From assembly GCA_964617665.1 (NCBI GenBank), contig CAZUAH010000008.1, forward strand, positions 8,419 to 72,418: DNA of 64,000 nt. Reading direction: 5' to 3'. This document shows positions 1-8,861 of this stretch, piece after piece. A model generated the notes under the pieces. The model worked only from the letters and a program-made list of their open reading frames with translations, did not search any database and was not told the DNA's origin. Origin of the DNA: JADHUC01 sp964617665. GTDB taxonomy: Bacteria; Planctomycetota; Planctomycetia; Pirellulales; Pirellulaceae. Position numbers and translations under genes: made by a program. Position 1 is the first letter of the stretch. Each line of letters begins with the position of its first letter.

Positions 1-1221
1 TTCGATTTCCTGGTTGCCCCGCCTGCGGTCGAACCAGATCCAACGGGCCCTTTGTCTCGCTCGCCGCGAACGCCCGCGCAAAGGCGCCGCATCGCCGAGC
101 GGGAAATCCAGAACCGAAAACGAGCGTTGGCCGCCGCCCCGGATGATCTCGGAGCGATGAATAACCTGGCATGGGCTTACGTCACCGCTCCGGACGAGTT
201 GCGGGATGCGAAACAGGCCGTCACGCTGGCCGAAAAGGCGGTAGCCCGGAAGCCGGAAGACCGCAACTATGTCAACACGCTCGGAGCGGCCTACTACCAG
301 GCCGGGCAGTACGACAAAGCCCTTTCGATCCTGGAACGCAACGCGCGGGAACGAACGGACGCAGTGGTTTGTTTTGACCTGTACGCCTTGGCCATGGCCT
401 ATTTCAGGCTGCACCAGAAGGACAAAGCAAAGGAGACGTACGAACAAGCGTTAGATCGCCATCGTGGTTTCGAAGCGAAACTGTCCTCGACCCACTGGCA
501 CGAGTTGTACGGATTCCGCGTCGAGGCGGCCACGTTACTCCTGGGAGAACCTCCCCAACAAGTCTTTGACCGTGCCCGAGAACTGGCCCGCAAGGGAGCC
601 TGGGAGCCGGCGGCGGCCCAGTTTGCCAAGGGGTTGGACGTGTATCCGGACGAACACTGGCAGTGGTATCGCAGCGGTGCGCTAGAGGCTTATTTGGATC
701 ACGCGGACGAATACCGCAACCGTTGCCGCAAGATGCTGGAATTGTTCGGCGACACGCGAGATCCATATATCGCCGAGCGGACCGGCAAGCTCTGCCTGCT
801 TCTGCCGGACGCGGTCCCGAACGACTCGCGCCCGACACAACTTGTGGATAGAGCCGTCGGCAAGCGTCCCGATGTCTCATGGTTGCAGCTCGCCGCAGCA
901 ATTGCCAAGTACCGGTCCGGAAAGTTCAAGGACGCGCTCGAGCAACTTCAGACCGCCGAGACACAAGCGGGAGACCAAGTCTACTGCCGCACGTTCATTG
1001 AACTGTTTCAGGCAATGAGCCAACACCACTTGGGTGAACACGACGCTGCTCAGAAGTCGCTCGCCAAAGCCGTAGCGCGTTTGGATGCAAGTGCCCCGCA
1101 ACCGGAAGACGAAACCGTCGACTACGGTACGAGTTGGCACGACTATCTTATGGCCGAAGTGATCCGCCGCGAAGCAGAGGGGCTTCTTCGTGACGCGCCG
1201 CGTCGCAAGCCGGATTCATAA
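1..1221 (+). CDS. TPR-repeat protein, 5' end outside window
   Basis: The reading frame is open from base 1, so the TTG at 52 is probably not the start and the gene begins upstream of the window. The visible part (about 400 residues) carries tetratricopeptide-type helical repeats: AMNNLAWAYV, YVNTLGAAYYQAGQYDKAL and LYALAMAYFRLHQKDKAKE, and later DALEQLQTAE and FIELFQAMSQHHLGEHDAA. Such TPR tails in planctomycetes often follow a protein kinase or WD40 region, and the missing N-terminus could be either. The repeats suggest protein-protein contacts only; no catalytic motif is visible. It ends 139 bases before the GntR gene, which has its own promoter. Confidence 0.75.
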   Translation, partial: FDFLVAPPAVEPDPTGPLSRSPRTPAQRRRIAEREIQNRKRALAAAPDDLGAMNNLAWAYVTAPDELRDAKQAVTLAEKAVARKPEDRNYVNTLGAAYYQAGQYDKALSILERNARERTDAVVCFDLYALAMAYFRLHQKDKAKETYEQALDRHRGFEAKLSSTHWHELYGFRVEAATLLLGEPPQQVFDRARELARKGAWEPAAAQFAKGLDVYPDEHWQWYRSGALEAYLDHADEYRNRCRKMLELFGDTRDPYIAERTGKLCLLLPDAVPNDSRPTQLVDRAVGKRPDVSWLQLAAAIAKYRSGKFKDALEQLQTAETQAGDQVYCRTFIELFQAMSQHHLGEHDAAQKSLAKAVARLDASAPQPEDETVDYGTSWHDYLMAEVIRREAEGLLRDAPRRKPDS

Positions 1222-1298
1222 CCAACCTCTCGCGGCTCTCTGGGCCGCAATCAACAAACGGCCATCCCCAGCTTTTTGAAGAAATCCGAGAACGGATC

Positions 1299-1342
1299 TT
1301 GACAGATCTATTGTTATAGTATACTAGTTAAATATATAACTA
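1299..1342 (+). promoter_or_regulatory. Promoter with two adjacent palindromes upstream of GntR gene
   Basis: A perfect TTGACA lies at 1299-1304. TATACT (1320-1325, 15-base spacer) and TACTAG (1322-1327, 17-base spacer) are possible -10 boxes. Two dyads overlap this: the perfect palindrome TAGTATACTA (1317-1326) and TAGTTA-aatata-TAACTA (1325-1342). GntR-family regulators bind palindromes, so these are likely autoregulatory operators for the regulator encoded 19 bases downstream. The tract is much more AT-rich than its surroundings. Confidence 0.6.
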
Positions 1343-1360
1343 AATCATCGGACCGCAGCC

Positions 1361-1738
1361 GTGCAGATTTCTATCGACACAAAGAGCGGGGTGCCGTTCT
1401 ATCGGCAGATCATCGAGCAGGTGAAGTTCGCCATCGCCCAAGGTGACCTCCGGACCGGCGATCGGCTTCCTACGATCCGCCAGCTTTCGGTCGACCTGTC
1501 AATTAACCCCAACACGGTGATTCGCGCTTATCGCGAGCTGGAAATCGAAGGGATGCTCGACACGCATCAAGGGTCGGGCACCTTTGTCAGTAAGTGTCGG
1601 CCGGATGTCGGCAAACTTGAACGGCAACGGATGCTCGACCAAATCCTGACTGACATGTTGGCCCGGGCTTCGTCCTACGGCTTCACGCTGGACGCCGTAC
1701 TGGAAGGCCTTCGTCAACGAAAGGAGGAGACCAAATGA
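1361..1738 (+). CDS. GntR-family (YtrA-type) transcriptional regulator
   Basis: A 125-residue protein with a winged helix-turn-helix of GntR type at about residues 10-78 (GVPFYRQIIEQVKFAIAQG, LPTIRQLSVDLSINPNTVIR, GMLDTHQGSGTFV). It has no large effector domain, only a short C-terminal helical tail, which is the YtrA subfamily layout. The start is GTG at 1361. The stop codon overlaps the start of the SPFH gene (ATGA, 1735-1738), so the two are translationally coupled. YtrA-type regulators usually repress their own operon, often one encoding membrane proteins, which fits the palindromes just upstream. The ligand is not predictable. Confidence 0.9.
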   Translation: MQISIDTKSGVPFYRQIIEQVKFAIAQGDLRTGDRLPTIRQLSVDLSINPNTVIRAYRELEIEGMLDTHQGSGTFVSKCRPDVGKLERQRMLDQILTDMLARASSYGFTLDAVLEGLRQRKEETK

Positions 1739-2883
1739 GTCCGGCTACCAAGACCTCGGATCTCGGCAAGGCGGGGCGAACGACGTCGCTCGAGAAGTTC
1801 GCCACCACATTGAGTGCGGACTTCCGTTTCGCGCCGCTAAATGTGCTAGTGCTAGTGACGGTATTCGCAATCGGCGTCGTCGTGCACTTGGCCCTCGCCT
1901 TCAAGCTCCAGGTTGCGGAGGAGCAGTCCACGGTGCAGGTCGTATTGCTTTATCTGTGCTCGGCCGTGGTCTTGGCCGTGGTCTTTCGAGTGGCCCAAGT
2001 CTGGGAGACCGTGGTCGTGCTGGGGGCTTCCGACTGCTTGGTCAGCTACTTGGTACTGAAGTCCGAGCACCCAGCGCTAATCGCGACCGTTATTGCGACC
2101 ATTGGGGTCGCAGTCGTATGTGCGCCGGCAATACAGATCGCCTACCAATGGGAGCGGGCGGTTGTCCTGCGCTTCGGCCGGTTCAAGACGCTACACAAGC
2201 CGGGCATCTTTGTTGTGATTCCCGTCTTCGACAAGGTGGCCCAGTTCGTTGATCAACGTATTCGAGTGACCGACTTCAGCGCGGAAACCACGTTGACGGC
2301 GGACACGGTACCAGTCAACGTCGACGCCATTGGGTTTTGGATGGTCTGGGATGCACAGAAATCCGTTCTTGAGGTGGAGCACTTCGACGAGGCCGTTGTA
2401 CTCTCGGCACAAACGGCGCTGCGCAACGCAATCGGCAAGCATGACTTGGCGGTCTTGCTCTCTGAACGCGAGCGTTTGGGCAAGGAAATCCAACACTCAC
2501 TTGACGAAAAAACCAGCGCCTGGGGAATCACGACACAAGCCGTCGAGATTCGCGACATCATCATCCCCAAAGGGCTCGAAGACGCCATGTCACGTCAGGC
2601 CCAGGCGGAACGAGAACGCCAGAGCCGGATCATCCTGGGAACAGCGGAGACGGAGATCGCGGAGAAGTTCGCCGCAGCGTCGACGCATTACCGTGACAAT
2701 CCCGTTGCGCTTCACTTGCGAGCGATGAATATGGTCTACGAAGGCCTACGGCAAAAGGGCTCGATGATCATCGTCCCCTCCAGCGCGGTCGAGTCGATGG
2801 GCCTAGGGGCACTCGGCGGACTAACGTCGTTTGGCAAGGACATCCAGGATGAGCAAGCGGCGGAAGCAGAAGCTGAGTCATGA
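1735..2883 (+). CDS. SPFH/Band 7 membrane protein (slipin/stomatin-like)
   Basis: A 382-residue protein. The N-terminal third has several hydrophobic segments (about 33-57, 66-85 and 115-137). An SPFH domain follows: ERAVVLRFGRFKTLHKPGIF, then IPVFDKVAQFVDQRIRVTDF, TADTVPVNVDAIGFWMVWD and an alpha-helical EIRDIIIPKGLEDAMSRQAQ stretch typical of stomatin, slipin and HflK relatives. SPFH proteins form large membrane-associated rings or scaffolds. The four-base overlap with the GntR gene implies shared control. Unlike slipin operons, there is no NfeD-like protease next door. The 3' end overlaps the convergent Lgt-like gene by six bases. Confidence 0.9.
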   Translation: MSPATKTSDLGKAGRTTSLEKFATTLSADFRFAPLNVLVLVTVFAIGVVVHLALAFKLQVAEEQSTVQVVLLYLCSAVVLAVVFRVAQVWETVVVLGASDCLVSYLVLKSEHPALIATVIATIGVAVVCAPAIQIAYQWERAVVLRFGRFKTLHKPGIFVVIPVFDKVAQFVDQRIRVTDFSAETTLTADTVPVNVDAIGFWMVWDAQKSVLEVEHFDEAVVLSAQTALRNAIGKHDLAVLLSERERLGKEIQHSLDEKTSAWGITTQAVEIRDIIIPKGLEDAMSRQAQAERERQSRIILGTAETEIAEKFAAASTHYRDNPVALHLRAMNMVYEGLRQKGSMIIVPSSAVESMGLGALGGLTSFGKDIQDEQAAEAEAES

Positions 2884-3753
2884 TCGCGGGCGGTTGTATT
2901 GATCGGACCTTTGCCTAGCCAACGCCAATCGCACGGCCCACATCAGCACGCACAAGCATGCGAAGGCGATGCTGGCCCATTGGGAGAAGGTTAAATCGTA
3001 GGCCAACAGTGGATTGTCTGCCCGAAACCACTCGACGGCGAATCGGATTGCGGTGTATCCGATCCCGAACAGAAGGAACGATTCGCCCCAGCGACGTAAT
3101 CGCCCATCGACCAAGAGCAGCACGCCCAGCAAGACTAGCGAGGCTGCCATCTCGTACAGCTGGACTGGATGCACGGGCAGCGATCGTTCGGCGGATGGTG
3201 GTAGCAGGCCGGCGGTAAGGTGTTGATAGTATGCGGGACTCCCGGCGGGAAAGGTCACGGATATCGGCCAGTCTTCGTTGCAGACGCTGGGTATCGTCTG
3301 TACTTGCCGTCGCCAAGCTTGATCGTCGACGGTGGCAAGCCGATCTGGACGAACGCAGACATCACCCCAGCAGCAACCGCCAAGAATACACCCAACGCGA
3401 AGCAAGGCGATGATCAGAGGTAGCGAAAGGGCAAAGGCGTCTCCGAGCTTTCCCAGTGGTGTACGGACCACCGCGCCGTAAATAGCCCCGACAGCGACGG
3501 CCAACAACAGTCCGCCGTACAGCACTCGGTCGTTGCCAGCGCCGCCCGATAGCGTCTGACAAAACCGTCCGCCGAGTCGTGTGCCCAATGCCGTGCTGAT
3601 CAGAAGCAACGGCACCAACCAATCGATTTTCCAGGACGGGATGCCCAACCTACGAGCCCGCCGCCGCGCGACCCACCATCCAACGCCCCAGGCCAGCAGC
3701 AGCATTGCGCCATAGGACTTGAACCAAGGAACGGAAACCAAGGTCGGATACAT
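2878..3753 (-). CDS. Lgt-like prolipoprotein diacylglyceryl transferase family membrane protein
   Basis: A 291-residue polytopic protein of the Lgt family. Family features are HPVQLYE (195-201) and RFAVEWFR (237-244) with the expected basic and acidic residues. The usual Lgt glycine-arginine-asparagine signature is replaced by RVGCILGGCCWGD (119-131), a cysteine-rich version found in a divergent Lgt-like group, so it may not be the housekeeping enzyme. It starts three bases after the stop of the lipoprotein gene, so the two form an operon. Lgt transfers diacylglycerol from phosphatidylglycerol to the lipobox cysteine. Whether this paralogue does so, perhaps on its neighbour, is inference. Confidence 0.8.
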   Translation of the reverse strand: MYPTLVSVPWFKSYGAMLLLAWGVGWWVARRRARRLGIPSWKIDWLVPLLLISTALGTRLGGRFCQTLSGGAGNDRVLYGGLLLAVAVGAIYGAVVRTPLGKLGDAFALSLPLIIALLRVGCILGGCCWGDVCVRPDRLATVDDQAWRRQVQTIPSVCNEDWPISVTFPAGSPAYYQHLTAGLLPPSAERSLPVHPVQLYEMAASLVLLGVLLLVDGRLRRWGESFLLFGIGYTAIRFAVEWFRADNPLLAYDLTFSQWASIAFACLCVLMWAVRLALARQRSDQYNRPRS

Positions 3754-3756
3754 CGC

Positions 3757-4386
3757 CTACCAATCACGCTCCGGAGGCTCGAACGCCTCTAGAACACTCT
3801 CGACAAATGACTTGTCCTTGGCCTTCTCGAAAACGAACTCATCGTCGATATATAGAGCGTCCAAGTCGACATTCTCCGCGATCACCTTCTCCAATTCGCT
3901 GCTATTGTTGGCATTTTCTGCAGGTTCCTCATCTCCGTTCACGAATCGCAGATGGAGCGAGCCGTCTTTCAGATCCATCTTACCGACCAAGTAGGGCGGC
4001 TTTTCGCCTACTCCAGCGAAATGTTCACAACTCAGGCATTCCATCGAGATAAAGGTCGCGTCTCCGATGGATGTCAGCCACGCTTTGAAGTCCAATCGCT
4101 CGGACGGTTTGATTTCATCACCCTCTCGGCTGTAGGTGAATATATTGACGTAGTACGTGCGAGAATCGTACGGGCGCAAGAACAGCAAATTGTCTTCGCC
4201 TCCGTCTTCCTTCGTCACCCAAACGCCTGAGTACTTCGGATCAACTTTGCTCTTCTCTGAGTCCCCCACTGGATACTCGACGCATGCAGTGAGTCCCAAG
4301 ATGACAACGATCAATGGAGCGACCGTCACCAGGCTCAACAACAGGCTTCTCCTCTTCAAGAACTGGATCAGTTGCGAGCGTCTCAT
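3757..4386 (-). CDS. Predicted lipoprotein, unknown function
   Basis: A 209-residue protein with a basic N-terminus, a hydrophobic stretch and a lipobox ending LGLTAC (Cys at about residue 35), so it should be a membrane-anchored lipoprotein. The mature part is acidic with a CLSC pair (ISMECLSCEHFAG); I recognise no domain. The first gene of a two-gene unit with the Lgt-like enzyme (TAG, three bases, ATG). The pairing of a lipoprotein with its own Lgt-like paralogue is notable. Confidence 0.75.
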   Translation of the reverse strand: MRRSQLIQFLKRRSLLLSLVTVAPLIVVILGLTACVEYPVGDSEKSKVDPKYSGVWVTKEDGGEDNLLFLRPYDSRTYYVNIFTYSREGDEIKPSERLDFKAWLTSIGDATFISMECLSCEHFAGVGEKPPYLVGKMDLKDGSLHLRFVNGDEEPAENANNSSELEKVIAENVDLDALYIDDEFVFEKAKDKSFVESVLEAFEPPERDW

Positions 4387-4422
4387 GCCTAATCTCCTTT
4401 ATGCAAAGTAGACTGTTGAGAG

Positions 4423-5334
4423 TCAGCGGGATGGGCGTGAAACCGCCTTAATCGGCTCGCCCGAGACCTCGACCTCCTGGCCACGAAGGTGCTTGTGGAA
4501 AAACGAAGTAACACGTTTCATCACTTCCGGTCCGCCGATACCGTGGCCACCGCCTTCGATCCTCACGAACGTAACATCAACGTCGCATTCCTTCAGCTTT
4601 TCGTTGAATAATTCAGCCTGCTCGATGGGCACGGTGCCGTCTTTCGTGCCGTGAACGATCAATATCGGTGGGTCGCCCTTGCTAACGTGGGCGGCAGGCG
4701 ACGCGGCCTTGGCTTCCGCTTGTCGTTCATCGGCCGGTTTGGAGCCAAACAACAGGTCCGCCGCCGAATGCTTGAAGATGACCATGTCAGTCGGGCCACA
4801 GAAATCCACGACGCATGTCACGCGGCTGGAAACATCGGGCGTTCCGCAATCTCCTTCCAACTCCTCGATGTCACTGGACGTGCCCAGCAAGCTGACCAAG
4901 TGGCCACCGGCCGAGCTTCCCCAAACACCCATGCGATCTGGATCGATGCCGAACTTGTCCGCGTTGGCTCGTACCCATCGGATAGCAGCCTTGCAGTCGC
5001 TGATTTGCGCCGGCCAAATCGCCTCGCCGCTCAACCGGTACCCAACCGATACTCCAACATAATTTCCCGTTCCCACAAAGCCGGTCAACCGGCCCCCGCT
5101 CGACTTATCCCCACCGCGCCACCCGCCGCCATGGATCCAAACGATCACAGGAAGCCGATCTGCAGCCCGTTCCTTCGGCTGATAGATGTCCAATGCCAAA
5201 CTTCGCTCGCCGGCACGTCCATATTCGACGTCCCGCGTAACATCAACCTTCTGAGCAGGGCGTGGCTGTGCCGCCTCCGTTTGGACGATCGTCCCGGAGC
5301 ACATCAACACGAAGACAAGTGCAAGTCGCATCAT
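4423..5334 (-). CDS. Secreted alpha/beta-hydrolase (esterase/lipase, BD-FAE-like)
   Basis: A 303-residue protein with a signal peptide (ending near TEAAQ). It has the oxyanion motif HGGGW (68-72), the nucleophile elbow GSSAGG (Ser141), Asp in HGTKDGTVP (Asp232) and His in GGGHG (His264). This is a complete serine-hydrolase triad of the HSL/carbohydrate-esterase type. Such enzymes often remove acetyl or feruloyl groups from polysaccharides; the substrate here is unknown. The start codon is doubled (ATGATG, 5334/5331), with AAGGAA upstream as the ribosome site. Confidence 0.88.
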   Translation of the reverse strand: MMRLALVFVLMCSGTIVQTEAAQPRPAQKVDVTRDVEYGRAGERSLALDIYQPKERAADRLPVIVWIHGGGWRGGDKSSGGRLTGFVGTGNYVGVSVGYRLSGEAIWPAQISDCKAAIRWVRANADKFGIDPDRMGVWGSSAGGHLVSLLGTSSDIEELEGDCGTPDVSSRVTCVVDFCGPTDMVIFKHSAADLLFGSKPADERQAEAKAASPAAHVSKGDPPILIVHGTKDGTVPIEQAELFNEKLKECDVDVTFVRIEGGGHGIGGPEVMKRVTSFFHKHLRGQEVEVSGEPIKAVSRPSR

Positions 5335-5469
5335 GGGGTATTTCCTTTCTTCTCGGTGTATCTCTTGGCACGTGGGTTCGCGTTGTGTCAGTGTACAGCG
5401 CCCCCATCATTGACTTGATGGTATCGTGTTTCAAACTGATTGACAAACAGAAACAGCCGCATGCACAGA

Positions 5470-8010
5470 CTATTCGCCACGACTTGTGCCAGGCGTCCAC
5501 CAATGGGACCGCCAGTATGACTCCTCGACTGCATAGACGTCGATGTGCGTTTGGCTGTCAAGGCCAGCGGGAAGGACTTCGTATCGTTTCATCTCTCGAA
5601 CCCATGGTTCGCTGGGGCAGAAGTCAGGGCTGTCGAAACGTCGGTCGGTTTCCAGATACTTCTTCCCGTCCCTGCAAAGGGACAGAATTCGCTGATAGTC
5701 TGCATCCGAAGTGTCGGAGAAGACAGCGGCCGCGGTTCGATCATCGTCGTCTTGCTCCTTGTTCCGGCAAAGGCCCATACCTCCGGCTTCGCGTGTTAGA
5801 GGGGCCAAAAGCATCAGTGATTTCTCGGGACGCGAGAGATTGAACATCAAGTGGCGGGAGAAGCGGACTCGCGCGTCGCTGAAATCAGGATTGGAGAGTA
5901 CCAGTCCCAGGTTATCGGAAAGGTACTTAGGCAGCGGAATCCGCTCGTCGTGGCAACCGGCGCAGCGACGCTGGATCGCAGCGGCCGCCGCCTTGGAACT
6001 GGGCCAGACGCGATCGGAGGTATCCAACTTGCTCTTGGGAAAACCGCCGATCATTCCCGTGTCCAGCGCCGCGTAGGTGCCGGGGTAGGCGGCCGCTGAT
6101 TCGATCCAGTATCGAATCATATCCTGTTCGTAGCGCGTACACTTGGCGTCGTAATGGCTACCGTCCAACATTTTCATCAACGGGCTGGCCGAGGTCCCGA
6201 CCGATCGAGGTGGAAGATTTGTGCGCACCCTATCACGGCCATCCGAGACATAACCCAAGGCCGTAAGCGTATAGTAACTGTGCGAGTAGATTGGCCCACG
6301 GTCGCCTGTCAGAATCACTCCGCCGTCACGTAGATCGTAGTCGTGACATTCGACGCAATGGCGGTCGAGAATCGGTTGGATATCACGCGGAAAATCGAAT
6401 ACCTCTGGAATCCCCGGCAGTGACGCAATCTTGCTAGGTGGACGCTGTAGCGCGTCGAGTACGTTGTGCCCCGGATTGGATGCCGACCGCGTGCGATGCT
6501 CATGACAGCCGACACAACTGGTCGTCTCGCCGGGCATTACGGTCAGGAAGCTGTGCATTCGTTTGACCGAGTTGTTGTGCTCGTCCAATGCCACGAAGAA
6601 CAGAGGACGAAGCGCCGGAACTTCGAAATACGCCGATCCGTCTGGTTCGACGGGGACGGTGCCGACGACTCGTTCCAGAGTGTACGTGCCGCCGAAGCTG
6701 ATCGGAGGCATCTTGCCGCTGAAATTGACCGGTTTGGGAAGCGTCTCCAGTATCAGAAGCTTCTTGATCTCGCCGCGTCGCACGCCTTCCATCCGTCGAC
6801 TGGCGTAGATGTCCGCCAGCACAAGTCGTCCGTTCTGTGTCTCCCGTTCCGTACGTGGCGGGACCACCGGTTCGCGCCTCCTGGACGCAAGCGGCCGCGG
6901 TTCGTGGCACTCCGCACCAGCGTCTATCCATTCCTGCGGCAACCGATACAGCCGTCGCGTCTCGCCGCGATCATTCATCAGCAAGACCTCGGGGCCGCGT
7001 GCCACTAGAAACTGATCTTCAGATAGTGGATAGGGATCACGAAAATCAGGCGACTGACTGATCTGAGAAGCGGAGCCCAAATTGTCGGGACCTCTTTTGG
7101 GCGTAAGCACTGTGATCGCTCCGGCGTGCTCCTTACGGCCGTGTCGCGGAGAGAATACGGCCACCACCTTGCCATCCGAGCCCGGGATCGGCTTGGCGTC
7201 GATCATCACCGTCCCCGGGTGCATATTGCCGTAGTAGATCATCTGCCCGGTTCCGTCCAGGTTGGACGTCCAGAGATGGTGGAACGAAACGCGGCTTCGG
7301 TCCACGTACTCCCATCGTTGGTAGATCACGCGACCGTCCGAGATGAGCCACGGCGTGTTGTCGTGCTCGATATTCGCCGAGATGGGATGCACGTTTCCGC
7401 CATCCGCGTCGCAACCGTATAGGATAGCCACCGGCGAGTACCAGCAGTTGACCCAGCGGTTGCATCGGCTGGAACAGAACAGGATCTTCCCGTTGGGAAG
7501 GTACGTCGGTTCGATATCATCGTAGGGTCCTGTGGTCAGCTCCCGCAGCCCACGACCGTCGACGCCTATCTCGCACAGATGAAAGAAGTCAGACCCGCCT
7601 TCACGGTACGAGAACAAGATCTTCCGGCCATCGTAGTGCATCTGCGGGTCCCGAACCGATCCTGCGGGATCGCCCAACAATATCTTTAGATCACCACTGC
7701 GCAGATTCAGTCGACACAGCCGCCCCTGGGAACCGTACATTTTGTCCTTCGGATCAAATGCGTAGTACCCGAAGTTCTCGTACCAATGCCCCCCGACGCC
7801 GGGCTGCCGAACGGCAAAAATGATCTCGTCCGGGTCTACCGTGTCACCACGGACCGTTACCGTTGAGAACACCGCGACGACAAAAGCCAACAGTGTGACC
7901 AGTGGACTCGCCGGATGAAGTAGCCGAAACCAGTCCAAACGTCTGCCTGGCAACCCTGATGGAGGACGGCGATCAACTTCGTTCACGAAATATGCCAACT
8001 TGTTCTTCAT
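5470..8010 (-). CDS. HzsA-related secreted propeller protein with heme c motifs
   Basis: The open frame extends to 8250, but residues before MKNKLAYF look non-coding and a hydrophobic signal segment (LVTLLAFVVAVFSTVTVRG) follows it, so I place the start at 8010 (846 residues; the ATG at 8019 is an alternative). The N-terminal half is a PD40/WD40-like propeller (DPQMHYDGRKILFSYREGG, EPTYLPNGKILFCSSRC). The C-terminal half holds three CxxCH heme motifs: CVGCH (about 497), CVECH (about 551) and CAGCH (about 682). The arrangement resembles the hydrazine synthase alpha-subunit family, which is widespread in non-anammox planctomycetes. Likely a periplasmic electron-transfer or redox protein. The other hydrazine synthase subunits are absent, so anammox is not implied. 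Confidence 0.8.
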   Translation of the reverse strand: MKNKLAYFVNEVDRRPPSGLPGRRLDWFRLLHPASPLVTLLAFVVAVFSTVTVRGDTVDPDEIIFAVRQPGVGGHWYENFGYYAFDPKDKMYGSQGRLCRLNLRSGDLKILLGDPAGSVRDPQMHYDGRKILFSYREGGSDFFHLCEIGVDGRGLRELTTGPYDDIEPTYLPNGKILFCSSRCNRWVNCWYSPVAILYGCDADGGNVHPISANIEHDNTPWLISDGRVIYQRWEYVDRSRVSFHHLWTSNLDGTGQMIYYGNMHPGTVMIDAKPIPGSDGKVVAVFSPRHGRKEHAGAITVLTPKRGPDNLGSASQISQSPDFRDPYPLSEDQFLVARGPEVLLMNDRGETRRLYRLPQEWIDAGAECHEPRPLASRRREPVVPPRTERETQNGRLVLADIYASRRMEGVRRGEIKKLLILETLPKPVNFSGKMPPISFGGTYTLERVVGTVPVEPDGSAYFEVPALRPLFFVALDEHNNSVKRMHSFLTVMPGETTSCVGCHEHRTRSASNPGHNVLDALQRPPSKIASLPGIPEVFDFPRDIQPILDRHCVECHDYDLRDGGVILTGDRGPIYSHSYYTLTALGYVSDGRDRVRTNLPPRSVGTSASPLMKMLDGSHYDAKCTRYEQDMIRYWIESAAAYPGTYAALDTGMIGGFPKSKLDTSDRVWPSSKAAAAAIQRRCAGCHDERIPLPKYLSDNLGLVLSNPDFSDARVRFSRHLMFNLSRPEKSLMLLAPLTREAGGMGLCRNKEQDDDDRTAAAVFSDTSDADYQRILSLCRDGKKYLETDRRFDSPDFCPSEPWVREMKRYEVLPAGLDSQTHIDVYAVEESYWRSHWWTPGTSRGE

Positions 8011-8402
8011 CCTGACCATCTCACATCGTACCCAAGACCTGACTACTCTCGTCCGCCACGGGATCCCCTGATGGCGAGAGTGCGACTCCAGAGATTGTAG
8101 TCCATCACGCTGCAATTCCCAAACTCGCATTCCCGAGGTGGTAGGGAAAGTAGTTCTTCTTCGGTGAGGATGAGACAGGTACAAGACATCACTCCGAGCA
8201 CACGACGATATTTCGGCCTTGCGCAGGCCTGAGAGCCAGTCTTCCACCACTACTAGCAGTCGCCTCGGTTTTCACATTTGAAGACTGGCTCTGAAAAACT
8301 CACGGGACTCGGCTACGCATCCAGGTCGCGTGCTTCGACACGAGTCACTCGGTACAATGGGCAAGTGGGCATTCCGTATCTCGATCCTTGTCAGCAAACG
8401 CG
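8011..8402. other. Divergent intergenic region
   Basis: No convincing gene lies between the start of the HzsA-related gene (reverse) and the small membrane protein (forward). It should hold both promoters. The only clear structure is the 13-base inverted repeat at 8232-8292. Confidence 0.6.
8232..8292. repeat. Perfect 13-base inverted repeat
   Basis: AGAGCCAGTCTTC (8232-8244) and its exact reverse complement GAAGACTGGCTCT (8280-8292) flank 35 bases. No T-run follows on either strand, so it is not a simple terminator. It could be a cruciform, an mRNA leader hairpin or the ends of a small decayed element. Confidence 0.7.
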
Positions 8403-8750
8403 ATGTCGACCAACCCGGACCAACAGCCACCTATTCAGTTTTCTGTTGCAGATCTCTTGGCTGCGTTCGCAGGCATCGCTGCAGCTCTGGGAATCGTTGT
8501 CACTCTGGTCGAGCTTGACAACGCAGGCGACACGCATTCTGGTTGGACCAGCGAGATCCAGATGATCGACGGTACGCCCAACGCCGTGCAGGTCCCCGTG
8601 CGGATATCAACCGACACCGGACGCGTCATCTCCCGTTGGTATCTGAGTTCACTATTCGTGGCTCTGGCGATCGAGATAGTCACGCTGATTGTGGTCGTTA
8701 CCTATCTGGTAGCACGCTCGCGTCGCAAGAGAATGGACCGGTGCAACTGA
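8403..8750 (+). CDS. Small two-TM membrane protein of planctomycete type
   Basis: A 115-residue protein from ATG 8403 (the in-frame TTG at 8388 is less likely). The N-terminus reads IQFSVADLLAAFAGIAAALG, the start of a type of small membrane protein common in planctomycetes, and forms a first hydrophobic helix. A second helix lies near the C-terminus (SLFVALAIEIVTLIVVVTYL), followed by a basic tail ARSRRKR. The hydrophilic part between is probably extracytoplasmic. Function unknown. Confidence 0.7.
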   Translation: MSTNPDQQPPIQFSVADLLAAFAGIAAALGIVVTLVELDNAGDTHSGWTSEIQMIDGTPNAVQVPVRISTDTGRVISRWYLSSLFVALAIEIVTLIVVVTYLVARSRRKRMDRCN

Positions 8751-8861
8751 TTTATTGGCGTTTGACGAGTAACGCCATTCTTGTATTCCGATCCCGTCAG
8801 TTACTGGCGCCCCGCCACGGCCTGATCCGCGCCGTCTGCTTTCGAATTAGCAGTCTCCGGG

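Noticed and set aside
5470..8010. Anammox hydrazine synthase
   Set aside because: Only the alpha-like protein is present; no beta/gamma subunits or hydrazine dehydrogenase nearby, and planctomycetes without anammox carry this family.
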